NCBI GenBank assembly: GCA_020072785.1
Contig: JAIQGG010000006.1
Coordinates: 124,001-188,000 of the forward strand
DNA from: Terriglobia bacterium
Lineage (GTDB): Bacteria > Acidobacteriota > Terriglobia > Acidiferrales > UBA7541
Length of the DNA: 64,000 nt
Direction of reading: 5' to 3'
Shown: positions 1 to 8,686 of the stretch, one piece after another
Layout: every line of letters begins with the position of its first letter
Position numbering within the stretch: the stretch's first letter is position 1
Made by a program: the position numbers and the translations under genes
Notes under the pieces: model-generated
The model's input: the letters and a program-made list of their open reading frames with translations, nothing else
Told to the model about the DNA's origin: nothing
Databases searched by the model: none

Positions 1-633
1 CGGGTCCATCGCCAGGTCGATCGCCCCCGTGTTTTCGTCATGAAACAGCACCCGCTGCCAGCTCTTCCCGCCATCCCGCGAACGAAACACTCCGCGCTCG
101 CGGTTCGGCCCGTAGGCATGTCCCAGCGCCGCGACGTACACCGTGTTCGCGTCCCCCGGATCCACCACTATTCGCGCGATCTGCCGCGTCTCGCCCAGCC
201 CGATGTGGCTCCAGCTCTTCCCCCCGTCGCTCGATTTGTACATTCCGTTGCCGTAGGTGATGTCCGAGCGCATGTCGGCTTCGCCCGATCCCGCGTAGAT
301 CACGCGGGCATCCGACGGCGCCACCGCGATCGCTCCGATGGAGGCAATCGGCTGTCCATCGAAAATCGGTTTCCACGTGCGCCCCGCGTCATTCGTGCGC
401 CACACTCCGCCGCCCACCGCTCCGAAATAGAAAACGTCCGCTTGCCCGCGCACGCCCGTGACCGCCAGCGCCCGTCCCCCGCGAAACGGCCCGATCGGTC
501 GCCAGCGCAGCTCTTGGAACAAACTCGGATCAACCGTCGGACTTTCCGCCGGCGCAGCCGCCACCCGCCCAAGCCCGAATAGAGATGCCAGCAGGAAAAA
601 AATGGCCAGCCACGCACCGTGCACTGTTTTCAC
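1..633 (-). CDS. Secreted BNR/VPS10-like propeller protein, N-terminal part (cut by window edge)
   Basis: These are the first 211 codons of a secreted beta-propeller protein; the rest lies beyond the left edge. The start is GTG at 633, preceded by GGAGAG. Residues 1-27 form a hydrophobic signal peptide. The mature part carries Asp-box-like motifs (KSSDGGKSW, RSRDGGKSW) and YAGSGE, as in sialidase/sortilin propellers. It is a clear paralogue of the complete gene at 5419-8673: both open with an LRW/MRW-x-x-IGPFR-x-GR segment and share AxLGHxYGPNxERGVFRS. Proteins of this type are common in Acidobacteriota, but their substrate is not known and none is assigned here. Confidence 0.8.
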   Translation of the reverse strand, partial: MKTVHGAWLAIFFLLASLFGLGRVAAAPAESPTVDPSLFQELRWRPIGPFRGGRALAVTGVRGQADVFYFGAVGGGVWRTNDAGRTWKPIFDGQPIASIGAIAVAPSDARVIYAGSGEADMRSDITYGNGMYKSSDGGKSWSHIGLGETRQIARIVVDPGDANTVYVAALGHAYGPNRERGVFRSRDGGKSWQRVLFHDENTGAIDLAMDP

Positions 634-782
634 GTCAGGTTCTCTCCGCGGAAGTAAGTATGGAACAAGTTTGTCTGGGATCGGGACACAGCGCAGGAAT
701 TTTAGAGGTCCCCGCCGGTCAAGTCAACGCGCGGGCTGCGGCTGCGCCGCGCCGGGGTTCGGAACAGAAAAGGCGGACGTCT

Positions 783-1244
783 CTACGCCGGCTGGCGACG
801 GTAGCGGCGATGGCGGCGCCGGTATTCGCGCCGTTCGCGCTCCCTGGCGCGCCAGATCTTCCGCTGGTGCGGATTCAGCGCGCTCATCACCTGCCGGTGC
901 ATGGTCCTCCGGATTTGCCGGATCCTCAGCCTCTTCTGCACCGGCGTCAGCGAAGGATTGTTGCGCACCGCCTGCACCTGCGCTCTCCCGTTTTCCCGGA
1001 TCTGCTGCAGTTGCTTCTTCTGCTCCGGGGACAGGTTCAGTTTCCGGTCGTCCACTTCCTCCGCCTCCGCGCCCGGGCCCTCCTCCTGCGGCGGGGCCTG
1101 GGTCTGCGGTTGATTCTGGGGCTCGCTCTGGGATGGGGCTGGCGCGGCGCCGGCGTCCTGCGCAGCCAGCGCCGTCCGCGGCAGCGCCGCGGCAAGAAGC
1201 GCAGCCGTCAGAACGGTAAGCAGCAGGGAAAATTGTTTTCGCAT
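783..1244 (-). CDS. Spy/CpxP-like periplasmic protein
   Basis: A 153-residue exported protein. ATG at 1244 is chosen because GAGG lies 6 nt upstream; an in-frame GTG at 1256 would add four residues. A signal peptide (about residues 1-28, ending near ALAA) is followed by an acidic, Pro/Gln-rich linker. The C-terminal half has three LxPxQ-type motifs (LSPEQKKQL, LTPVQKRLR, LNPHQRKIW), which resemble the LTxxQ motifs of Spy/CpxP periplasmic chaperone or stress proteins. It ends in a very Arg-rich tail. The family link rests on motif layout only. No partner gene is evident, and the gene lies between the truncated propeller gene and a permease, all on the same strand. Confidence 0.6.
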   Translation of the reverse strand: MRKQFSLLLTVLTAALLAAALPRTALAAQDAGAAPAPSQSEPQNQPQTQAPPQEEGPGAEAEEVDDRKLNLSPEQKKQLQQIRENGRAQVQAVRNNPSLTPVQKRLRIRQIRRTMHRQVMSALNPHQRKIWRARERERREYRRRHRRYRRQPA

Positions 1245-1363
1245 GATCGTCCTCACAGACCTCTATAGGACTCTAGCGGATTCCATGGAACCAAGGCTTG
1301 GCAGAAACCTCAATATGAATCAACAACCCTTCGGAAGGGGAAAAGTTTCGAAATGGGGCCGTA

Positions 1364-2791
1364 CTAGTCTGCGTGCTCGGTGGTGGCTTCCAACGAGCCG
1401 GCCACCACAGGCCCGGCAACCCGCGTCGCCGGCAGCAGCGTGCGCAGGCCATAGATCGCGAATCCCGCCGCGATGATGAGCACGCCAAAGACCAGCCCGT
1501 TCATCCCCAGGAACTCCTCGCGCTGGCTGCGCACTACCGAGAGGCTCAGCAGCAGCATGGGAAAGACGCCCAGAAGCACGGCCCCGGCCAGGCCCCCGGG
1601 CACGCGAAACGCCCGCCGCAGTTGCGGCTCGCGAATGCGCAGCGCCACCAGCGTCACGAATTCCAGCGACAGGCTGGCCCCGTACAGCATCACGTCCAGC
1701 GTCACCAGGCGCTCGAATCCCAGCCCCAGGCACAGCGCCCAGCCCGTCGCGCAGACCAGGATGGCCACCCACGGCGCCCTCGTCTTAGGGTGCACCTTCG
1801 CGAAAAACTTCGGCAGCATTCCATCCTGGGCCATGGCCAGCGGCAGCCGCGAATAGCTCATCACCAGGGCGTTGAACATCCCGAAGCCGCTCATCATTCC
1901 GCCCAGCACCAGGGCCACGCGCAGCCAGTTCCCGCCGATCAGCCCGGCCAGGTCGGCCCACGACCCGGTTTCGAACGCCGCGGCCGGGATCCCCGTGAGG
2001 TACACCGCCAGCACCGGCAGGATGTAAGTCAGCGAAACGAGGATCACCGCCGCCAGCATCGCCCGCGGATAGGTGCGGTGTGGCCGCTCCACTTCCTGCG
2101 CAATCGTCGAGGCGTTGTCCCAGCCCATGTAGTTCCACATGGCGATGAGCGTGCCCCCCAGCAGCCCCACCGTGGAGGTCACCGGCGCGGTATGCGCCGC
2201 GGCCAGCGCGCCCATCTTAAACGGCGATAACAGCACCACCAGCGCGAACGGCGCCGACAGCAGGAAGAACAGCCACAGCGAGGTCATCCCCACGATCCGG
2301 ATCCCCGCAATGTTCAGCGCCGCGCAGGCCACCACCACGCCCAGCGCCACCAGCACCCCGCGATGCCCGAAGCCGAACCACGGCTCCAGCCGCGTCAGGT
2401 AGGCTACGAACAGCGTCGGGTAGATGGCCATGTCAAATATGCTGGCCACCAGCGACAGCCACGCCTCCTGAAAGCCCCAGAAATTGCCCAGCCCCCGCCG
2501 CACCCACGCGTAGTAGCCGCCCTCGGCCGGCAGCGCACTCCCCAGTTCCCCGATCAGGAACGCCGTCGGCAGGCTCCACAGCAGCGGCGTGAACAGCAAA
2601 ATCAGGATCGCCCGCCCGTAGCCCGCCCCATGCACGATCTCTTCCGTGCCGTAGGTTCCCCCCGACACCATGAAAAACGTGGCGGCGACCAGCGGCCAAA
2701 GGGTCAGCTTGACGATTCGCTTTCTTGCTGGGGGGACTGCGGCGGTTGACCGCTTCGCGGTCACGCAGTCGGTTGACCGCTTCGCGGTCAC
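1364..2791 (-). CDS. APC-superfamily amino acid permease
   Basis: An inner-membrane permease of about 460-475 residues with about 12 hydrophobic segments. The first helix carries the glycine-rich substrate-site stretch MVSGGTYG, typical of APC cation-coupled amino acid or polyamine transporters; GGYYAWVRRGLG follows in helix 2. The substrate cannot be told. The start is uncertain: the frame is open far upstream, and the region just before KLTLWPL consists of two copies of the window's palindromic repeat, read as VTAKRST. GTG at 2791 (first codon of one copy) is used here; GTG at 2764 or TTG at 2833 are alternatives, and none has a good ribosome site. It is divergent from the S9 peptidase gene. 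Confidence 0.8.
   Translation of the reverse strand: MTAKRSTDCVTAKRSTAAVPPARKRIVKLTLWPLVAATFFMVSGGTYGTEEIVHGAGYGRAILILLFTPLLWSLPTAFLIGELGSALPAEGGYYAWVRRGLGNFWGFQEAWLSLVASIFDMAIYPTLFVAYLTRLEPWFGFGHRGVLVALGVVVACAALNIAGIRIVGMTSLWLFFLLSAPFALVVLLSPFKMGALAAAHTAPVTSTVGLLGGTLIAMWNYMGWDNASTIAQEVERPHRTYPRAMLAAVILVSLTYILPVLAVYLTGIPAAAFETGSWADLAGLIGGNWLRVALVLGGMMSGFGMFNALVMSYSRLPLAMAQDGMLPKFFAKVHPKTRAPWVAILVCATGWALCLGLGFERLVTLDVMLYGASLSLEFVTLVALRIREPQLRRAFRVPGGLAGAVLLGVFPMLLLSLSVVRSQREEFLGMNGLVFGVLIIAAGFAIYGLRTLLPATRVAGPVVAGSLEATTEHAD
2745..2791 (+). repeat. Tandem pair of 20-bp palindromic repeats (27-bp period)
   Basis: Two perfect copies of GTTGACCGCTTCGCGGTCAC at 2745-2764 and 2772-2791, separated by 7 nt. 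Each forms a 7-bp stem (TGACCGC/GCGGTCA) with a TTC loop. They lie at the 5' end of the permease gene, where the minus strand reads VTAKRST twice. The 27-bp period equals nine codons, so the pair keeps frame. Confidence 0.9.
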
Positions 2792-3112
2792 GCCTTCGGA
2801 GGATAGCGGGGCGGGAAGCGCTGTGGTTCTCAATTCTTGCTCTTGCGTCCTCCTCGGCGATTTTCGCTTTCGCTCTGAAGCGTGTTCGCATGCGCAGAAT
2901 ACAAGTTTCCTTCCGCCATGCAAGAAGAAAATGCCTTTAGTGACAACTTTTTTTGCGCTCTGAGTGGCGCTCACGTGCCGGCCATCGCCACCCTCCCTGT
3001 GCATGCGCTTTCCCGCATCTTTTTCTGGCTTTCCTCCGTCGCCGCTGGCCGGGCCCTGTGCTAAACTCCGCGCCTTGGTCCGGCATTTCCTGCGGTTTCG
3101 GGAGGCTTGCGT
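2792..3112. other. Divergent intergenic region between permease and S9 peptidase
   Basis: This 321-bp stretch separates the divergent permease and peptidase genes and must hold both promoters. No clear -35/-10 pair was recognised. The only firm signal is the GGAGG ribosome site at 3101-3105 for the peptidase. Open frames on the minus strand continue from the permease into this region, so part of it may be translated if the permease starts further upstream. Confidence 0.5.
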
Positions 3113-5212
3113 ATGAAGATCGCTTCTGGAGTGCTGTTTCTTGCTGCTCTTCTGGGTATTTCGGCCACAGTTTCCGCGCAAGCTCCGCCGCAAGCCCCGC
3201 GCCCCATCACCATTGACGACTACTTCCAGATCCGCGAAGTCAGCGACCCGCAATGGAGCCCGGAGGCCCGTTGGGTCGCCTACACCGTCAAGACGCCCCT
3301 GCTCAAGGACGACAAGAACGAAGAGCGCATCTGGATGGTCCCCGCCGCCGGCGGCGCGCCTGTCGCCCTGACCGCCGAAGGCGTCTCCTCCTCCCACCCG
3401 CGCTGGAGCCCCGACGGCAACTACCTCGCCTTCCTCTCCGCCCGCTCCGGCGGCAAGCAGCAGGTCTGGCTGCTCAACCGCCTGGGCGGCGAAGCCCAGC
3501 GCCTCACCGACACCCCGCAGGACGTCAACGACTTTGCCTGGTCTCCGGACAGCCGCCGCCTGGTCCTGGTTCTCCGCGACGCCTCTCCGGAAGAGCTGGA
3601 AGCCGCCAAAGAAGTTGACCGCTTCGCGGTCACACCTGACAAAGACAAAGACGCGAAGAAAGAGCCCAAAACGCCGCGTCCCTGGGTCATCGACCGCCTG
3701 CAGTTCAAGCGCGACACCGTCGGCTATCTCGACCGCCGCCGCACCCACCTCTATCTCTGCGACCTTGCCTCGAAGAGCCTCACCCAGGTCACCTCCGGCG
3801 ACTATGACGACAGCGATCCCGCCTGGTCGCCCGACGGCCGCTCCCTGGCCTTCACCAGCAACCGCTCCGTCCCCGACCCCGACCACAACTACAACACCGA
3901 CATCTGGGTCGTCGCCGCCGACAACACCGACAAGGGCGCGCATCTCACGCAAGTCTCCACGAACCCCGGCGAAGATCGTTCCCCTGCCTGGTCGCCCGAC
4001 GGCAAATCGATCGCTTTCGTCAGCCAAATCGAGCCGCGCCTGTTCCAGTACGCCACGAAACATCTCGCCGTGGCCCCCGCCGCCGGCGGCGCGGCGAAAC
4101 TCCTCACCTTGGCCCTGGACCGCAACGTCAGCGATCCACACTTCGCTCCCGATGGCGCCTCCGTCTATTTCATCGCCGACGACGACGGCACGCAAAATCT
4201 CTGCCGCATTCCGGTTGCAGGGGGCGAAGTCACGCGGCCCGTCGGCGGCCGGGTAATGGTGAATGGCTATGCCCTCGCCAAATCCGGAGAAATCGCCGCG
4301 CAGATGGCCACCGTTACGCGTCCCGACGAGATTTACGCTCTGTCCGCCGGCCAGCTCACCCAAATCACGCATACCAACGATGCGCTGATGGCGCAGTTGA
4401 AGCTTTCTGAGGGCGAGTACGTCCATTTCAAAAGCAAGGATGGCACCACCGTCAGCGGCTACCTCTATAAGCCCCTCGATTACACCCCTGGCAAAAAGTA
4501 CCCCACCATCCTCCGCCCCCACGGTGGCCCCGTCTGGGCCTACTACGCCGAATTCAGCCACCTCGCCCAGCTCTTCGCCGCCAACGGCTATGCCGTGCTC
4601 TTTCCGAATCCGCGCGGCTCTTCCGGCTACGGACAGAGCTATTGCCAGGCGATCTTTGCGGATTGGGGCAACAAGGACTACCAGGACGACATGGCCATGG
4701 TGGACTATGCCCTTGCCCAGGGGATTGCCGATCCGGACAAGCTCGCCGTCGGCGGCTGGTCCTACGGCGGCATCTCCACCAACTTCATCATCACCCAGAC
4801 CACGCGCTTCAAGGCCGCCATCTCCGGCGCCAGCGAGTTCCTCTACGTCACCAACTACGGCCACGACCACTATCAGCGGGATTGGGAGACCGAGCTGGGC
4901 CTGCCCTGGGAGAATCGCGCGCTGTGGGAAAAACTCTCGCCCTTCAATAAAGTCACGAAGATCGCCACGCCGACGCTGGTCATGGGCGGCAACATCGACT
5001 GGAATGTTCCAGTCATCAATTCCGAGCAGCTCTACCAGTCCCTCAAGCGCCTCGGCATCCCCACCGAGCTCGTCGTCTATCCCGGCGAGTACCACGAATT
5101 CCAGATTCCCTCGCACATCAAAGACCGCCTCGAGCGCTACCTCGCCTGGTACGCCCACTACGTCAAAGGCGATCCAACGCCGGCCAGGCCCGTCGCCAAG
5201 CCCGCAGACTGA
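3113..5212 (+). CDS. Secreted S9-family peptidase (prolyl oligopeptidase/acylaminoacyl-peptidase type)
   Basis: A 699-residue exported serine peptidase. ATG 3113 is chosen because GGAGG lies 7 nt upstream; an upstream TTG at 3107 is unlikely. After the signal peptide (to about residue 24) comes a TolB/WD40-like propeller with repeated WSPDG motifs (about residues 40-380). The C-terminal alpha/beta-hydrolase carries the S9 triad: Ser550 in GGWSYGG, Asp629 in NIDWNVP and His661 in YHEF. Enzymes of this family cut short peptides, often dipeptides or acylated residues, from the N-terminus. Residues 168-174 (VDRFAVT) are encoded exactly by one copy of the palindromic repeat, in a charged variable loop. 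Confidence 0.93.
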   Translation: MKIASGVLFLAALLGISATVSAQAPPQAPRPITIDDYFQIREVSDPQWSPEARWVAYTVKTPLLKDDKNEERIWMVPAAGGAPVALTAEGVSSSHPRWSPDGNYLAFLSARSGGKQQVWLLNRLGGEAQRLTDTPQDVNDFAWSPDSRRLVLVLRDASPEELEAAKEVDRFAVTPDKDKDAKKEPKTPRPWVIDRLQFKRDTVGYLDRRRTHLYLCDLASKSLTQVTSGDYDDSDPAWSPDGRSLAFTSNRSVPDPDHNYNTDIWVVAADNTDKGAHLTQVSTNPGEDRSPAWSPDGKSIAFVSQIEPRLFQYATKHLAVAPAAGGAAKLLTLALDRNVSDPHFAPDGASVYFIADDDGTQNLCRIPVAGGEVTRPVGGRVMVNGYALAKSGEIAAQMATVTRPDEIYALSAGQLTQITHTNDALMAQLKLSEGEYVHFKSKDGTTVSGYLYKPLDYTPGKKYPTILRPHGGPVWAYYAEFSHLAQLFAANGYAVLFPNPRGSSGYGQSYCQAIFADWGNKDYQDDMAMVDYALAQGIADPDKLAVGGWSYGGISTNFIITQTTRFKAAISGASEFLYVTNYGHDHYQRDWETELGLPWENRALWEKLSPFNKVTKIATPTLVMGGNIDWNVPVINSEQLYQSLKRLGIPTELVVYPGEYHEFQIPSHIKDRLERYLAWYAHYVKGDPTPARPVAKPAD
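3614..3633 (+). repeat. Palindromic repeat inside S9 peptidase coding sequence
   Basis: A copy of GTTGACCGCTTCGCGGTCAC with only 1 nt difference from context expected (ends CAC followed by ACC). It is read in frame as VDRFAVT (residues 168-174 of the peptidase) between ELEAAKE and a Lys/Asp-rich loop. Confidence 0.92.
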
Positions 5213-5255
5213 CTCAGGCGGCTCAACCCCGCCCTTTCGCCGGATGCTCCCCAGT

Positions 5256-5355
5256 AGCACAGGCGGAACTTGTCCCGACTCGGTCGGGAGCCTGTGCTCT
5301 GCGCCGCAGGGGCCCGGCACCGCCGTGTTCGTTCTTTCTTTTTCTCTTTTTTCCT
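5256..5355 (+). terminator. Nested stem-loop followed by pyrimidine-rich tract after the S9 peptidase gene
   Basis: The outer stem AGCACAGGC (5256-5264) pairs perfectly with GCCTGTGCT (5290-5298). An inner stem TCCCGAC/GTCGGGA (5273-5279, 5283-5289) has a TCG loop. A T/C-rich tract follows at about 5327-5356. It could terminate transcription of the peptidase gene, or be a dispersed structured repeat; the distance from hairpin to T tract makes a classical terminator uncertain. Confidence 0.45.
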
Positions 5356-5418
5356 CCGTCTCCGTCATTGCCCGCGCACCCCGCTCGCGCTATCCTCATC
5401 CCCTTCGGGGAGGCGAGC

Positions 5419-8400
5419 ATGATTCTTCAGCGCAACGTGGTGCGATTTCTGGCGGGGATACTCTTTTTCCTGGCGGCTGGCGGCGCGCCCGCCCGCGCCC
5501 GGCAGCTCGACCACCAGGTCGGTCAAAATTTCGACCCGAAGCTTTTCTCCGAGATGCGCTGGCGGAGCATCGGCCCGTTCCGCGCCGGGCGCACTGTGGC
5601 CATCACCGGCGTGCCGCACCAGCCCAACGTCTTCTACATGGCCGCGGTGAACGGCGGCATCTGGAAGACCACCGACTTTGGCCACACCTGGCAGCCCATC
5701 TTCGATGGCCAGCCCACCGGCTCAATCGGAGCGCTGGCGCTGGCGCCTTCCGACACCAACATTATCTATGCCGGCAGCGGCGAAAGCCTGCAGCGGCCGG
5801 ACCTGGCGGTTGGCGACGGCGTGTACAAATCCACCGACGCGGGCCAGACCTGGCAGCACCTCGGCCTTGCCGACGCCCAGCAGATCACTGCCATCCTCGT
5901 CGATCCCAAGGACGCCAGCCGGGTCTATGTCGCCGTCCTCGGCCATCCCTACGGCCCGAACGCGGAGCGCGGCGTCTTCCGCTCCACCGATGGCGGGCAG
6001 ACCTGGAAGAAAATTCTCTACAAGGACGAGAACACCGGCGCGGCCGATCTGCTCTTCGATCCCGCCAACCCGCAGACGCTCTACGCCGCTCTGTGGGCCG
6101 CGCGCGTCGCGCCCTGGGAAGTGCGCGACGGCCGCTCCATCAACGGCCCCGGCAGCGGCCTCTACAAGTCCACCGATGGCGGCGACACCTGGGTCCCGCT
6201 GACCAGGGGATTGCCCGCGTTCGCCGATGGCTTGGGCCGCATCGGCGTCGCTGTCGCGCCCAGCCGTCCCAACCGCCTCTATGCCACGGTTACGGCAGCG
6301 AAGAATCCCGGAGTCTATCGCTCGGAGGACGGCGGCGAGACGTGGCAGCACGTCAACGACGACCACCGCATCGGCGGGGAAGGCCCGGGTGCCATGGGCA
6401 TCGCCGTCGCCCCGGACAATCCGGACCTGCTCTACGTCGCCAACACCACCACCTGGCGCTCCAGCGACGCCGGCAAGACCTTCACAGGATTCAAGGGCGC
6501 GCCCGGCGGCGACGATTACCAGCACATCTGGATCAGCACGGAGAACCCGCAGATCATCGCGCTCACCAGCGACCAGGGCGCCACGATCAGCGTGAACGGC
6601 GGCGCAACCTGGAGCAGCTGGTACAACCAGCCCACCGCGCAGTTCTATCACGTCACCACCGACAACCGCTTCCCCTATTGGGTCTACGGCGCGCAGCAGG
6701 AGAGCGGCTCCGCCGGCGTCGCCAGCCGCAGCGACTACGGCGAGATCAGCTTCCGCGAATGGCACTCCGTCGGCGTCTTCGAGTACGGCGACATCGCCAT
6801 CGACCCGCTGGACTCCAACGTCGTTTACGGCGCGCGCCTCACGCGCACCAATCAGGCCCTCGGCGAAGTCGCGGACATTGCTCCCGAGCCGGTGCGCCGC
6901 GGCGAGTACCGCTACGACCGCACGTTGCCGGTCGTCTTTTCGCCGCGCAATCCGCACGCCCTCTATTTCGCCGCCAACGTCCTCTTCAAGACCACCGACG
7001 CCGGCCGCAGCTGGACCATCGTTAGCCCCGACCTCACCCGCGAGTCCTACGAGGTGCCCGCGAATCTCGGCGCTTTCACCGCGCTCGACCCGGAAAAGGG
7101 CCGGCACCGCGGCGTCATCTACGCCGTGGCGCCTTCCTTCCTGGAATCGAACACCATCTGGGCCGGGACCGACGATGGCCTGATCCACATCACCCGCGAC
7201 GCGGGAAAGAGCTGGCAGAACATCACCCCGCCGCAGCTCACCCCGTGGAGCAAGGTTTCCATTATCGAAGCGTCGCACTTCGACGCCGGCACCGCCTACG
7301 CCGCCGTCAACCGCTTCCGCCTCGACGACCTGCACCCGCACATCTACCGCACCCGCGACTTCGGCAAGTCCTGGCAGGAGATCACCGCGGGCCTGCCGGA
7401 GAATGCGCCGGTCAACGCCGTGCGCGAGGATCCCGGGCGCCAGGGCCTGCTCTTCGCCGGGACGGAGACTTCGGTCTATGTCTCCTTCAACGACGGCGGC
7501 GCCTGGCAGCCGTTGCAGCTCAATCTCCCGCATACTTCCATGCGCGACCTGGCCATTCACGGCGACGACCTGATCGCCGGTACGCATGGCCGCGGCTTCT
7601 GGATCCTCGACGACATCACCCCGCTGCGCCAGCTTTCCGCGGACGTCGCCGCCGCCGCTGTGCATCTCTTCGCCCCGCAGACGGCCATCCGCTTCCGCTG
7701 GAACCGCAACACCGATACGCCGCTGCCGCCGGAAATCCCCGCCGGGAAAAATCCTCCCGACGGCGCGATCATCGACTACTCCTTGCAAGCCGCCGCGGCC
7801 GGCCCCGTGACCCTCGAAATCCTCGATGCGGAAGGGAAGCTCGTGCGCCGCTACGCCAGCACGGACAAGCCCGAGCCTCTCGAAAAAATCGCCAAGGAAT
7901 ACCCCATCCCGCTGTATTGGGTGCGCCCGGCGCGGATTCTTTCCGCCGCAGCCGGCATGCACCGCTTCGTCTGGGATATGCATTACGCCGCGCCCGATGC
8001 TCTCGAAACCGAATTCCCCATCTCGGCGATCTACCGCGATACGCCGAAAGTTCCCCTCGGAGCGCGGGCGCTTCCGGGGCACTACACCGTGAAGCTCACC
8101 GCGGACGGCAAGAGCTATACTCAGCCGCTCACCGTGCGGATGGACCCGCGCATCACCACGCCGCTGGGCGAGCTCGCCCAGCAGTTTGCGATGCAAGCGG
8201 GTTGCGTGCAGGGCATGAACGAAAGCTACGCGGCGCTGCAGCAGGTGCAGGCGCTGCGCGCGCAATTGAAGGAGCGCGCCGCAAAGGCGGCGCAGGGCAA
8301 GCTCGCCGGGCCCATCGCCGCGCTCGACAAACAAGCCGCGGAACTCGAAGGTGAAGTCACGGACAGTTTTGCCGGGCTGCCTCCCAGCGGCAAGCAGCCG

Positions 8401-8673
8401 GAAAATCTAACGTCGCTCAACCAGCACTTCGGCAGCCTCCTGAATGTCGCCGACAGCGCCGACGCCGCGCCCACCACCCAGGCTGCGGCGCTCTTCGCCG
8501 AGCTGCAGGATGCTCGGAAATCGTTGCTGGCGCGCTGGGAGACGCTGAAGACCAGCGGCCTCGCCGGCCTCAACGAGCAGTTGAAGAAAGGAAAAGCCGT
8601 TCCAATCACGCTGGCGGAAGACGTCTCTGGGTTCCGCCCGTCCCGCGCCGCGGATGGCGACGACGAGCCGTAA
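5419..8673 (+). CDS. Secreted BNR/VPS10-like beta-propeller protein
   Basis: A 1084-residue exported protein. ATG 5419 has GGGGAGG 5-11 nt upstream and starts a signal peptide that ends near residue 30. The mature chain has many Asp-box motifs (STDGGQTW, TTDAGRSW, SEDGGETW, STDGGDTW) spread over about residues 60-700, as in sortilin/VPS10 and sialidase propellers. A C-terminal region (about 780-1084) has a beta-sandwich-like part with YTVKLTADGKSYTQPL and an Ala/Gln-rich helical stretch. It is a paralogue of the truncated gene at 1-633. A catalytic function is not evident; a binding or scaffold role for extracellular polymers is possible but unproven. Confidence 0.85.
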   Translation: MILQRNVVRFLAGILFFLAAGGAPARARQLDHQVGQNFDPKLFSEMRWRSIGPFRAGRTVAITGVPHQPNVFYMAAVNGGIWKTTDFGHTWQPIFDGQPTGSIGALALAPSDTNIIYAGSGESLQRPDLAVGDGVYKSTDAGQTWQHLGLADAQQITAILVDPKDASRVYVAVLGHPYGPNAERGVFRSTDGGQTWKKILYKDENTGAADLLFDPANPQTLYAALWAARVAPWEVRDGRSINGPGSGLYKSTDGGDTWVPLTRGLPAFADGLGRIGVAVAPSRPNRLYATVTAAKNPGVYRSEDGGETWQHVNDDHRIGGEGPGAMGIAVAPDNPDLLYVANTTTWRSSDAGKTFTGFKGAPGGDDYQHIWISTENPQIIALTSDQGATISVNGGATWSSWYNQPTAQFYHVTTDNRFPYWVYGAQQESGSAGVASRSDYGEISFREWHSVGVFEYGDIAIDPLDSNVVYGARLTRTNQALGEVADIAPEPVRRGEYRYDRTLPVVFSPRNPHALYFAANVLFKTTDAGRSWTIVSPDLTRESYEVPANLGAFTALDPEKGRHRGVIYAVAPSFLESNTIWAGTDDGLIHITRDAGKSWQNITPPQLTPWSKVSIIEASHFDAGTAYAAVNRFRLDDLHPHIYRTRDFGKSWQEITAGLPENAPVNAVREDPGRQGLLFAGTETSVYVSFNDGGAWQPLQLNLPHTSMRDLAIHGDDLIAGTHGRGFWILDDITPLRQLSADVAAAAVHLFAPQTAIRFRWNRNTDTPLPPEIPAGKNPPDGAIIDYSLQAAAAGPVTLEILDAEGKLVRRYASTDKPEPLEKIAKEYPIPLYWVRPARILSAAAGMHRFVWDMHYAAPDALETEFPISAIYRDTPKVPLGARALPGHYTVKLTADGKSYTQPLTVRMDPRITTPLGELAQQFAMQAGCVQGMNESYAALQQVQALRAQLKERAAKAAQGKLAGPIAALDKQAAELEGEVTDSFAGLPPSGKQPENLTSLNQHFGSLLNVADSADAAPTTQAAALFAELQDARKSLLARWETLKTSGLAGLNEQLKKGKAVPITLAEDVSGFRPSRAADGDDEP

Positions 8674-8686
8674 CGCGCCTTAGACG

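Noticed and set aside
2792-5368. Minus-strand open frame that runs without stop from the permease gene back across the whole S9 peptidase gene
   Set aside because: It is antisense to a clear peptidase with complete catalytic triad, and the translated product upstream of the permease has no recognisable domain. It arises from GC-rich codon bias.
5722-8334. 870-codon minus-strand frame opposite the propeller gene, and an 861-codon plus frame at 4440-7025
   Set aside because: Both overlap well-supported genes in other frames, and their products have strongly biased composition (Arg/Pro/Ser) without domains.
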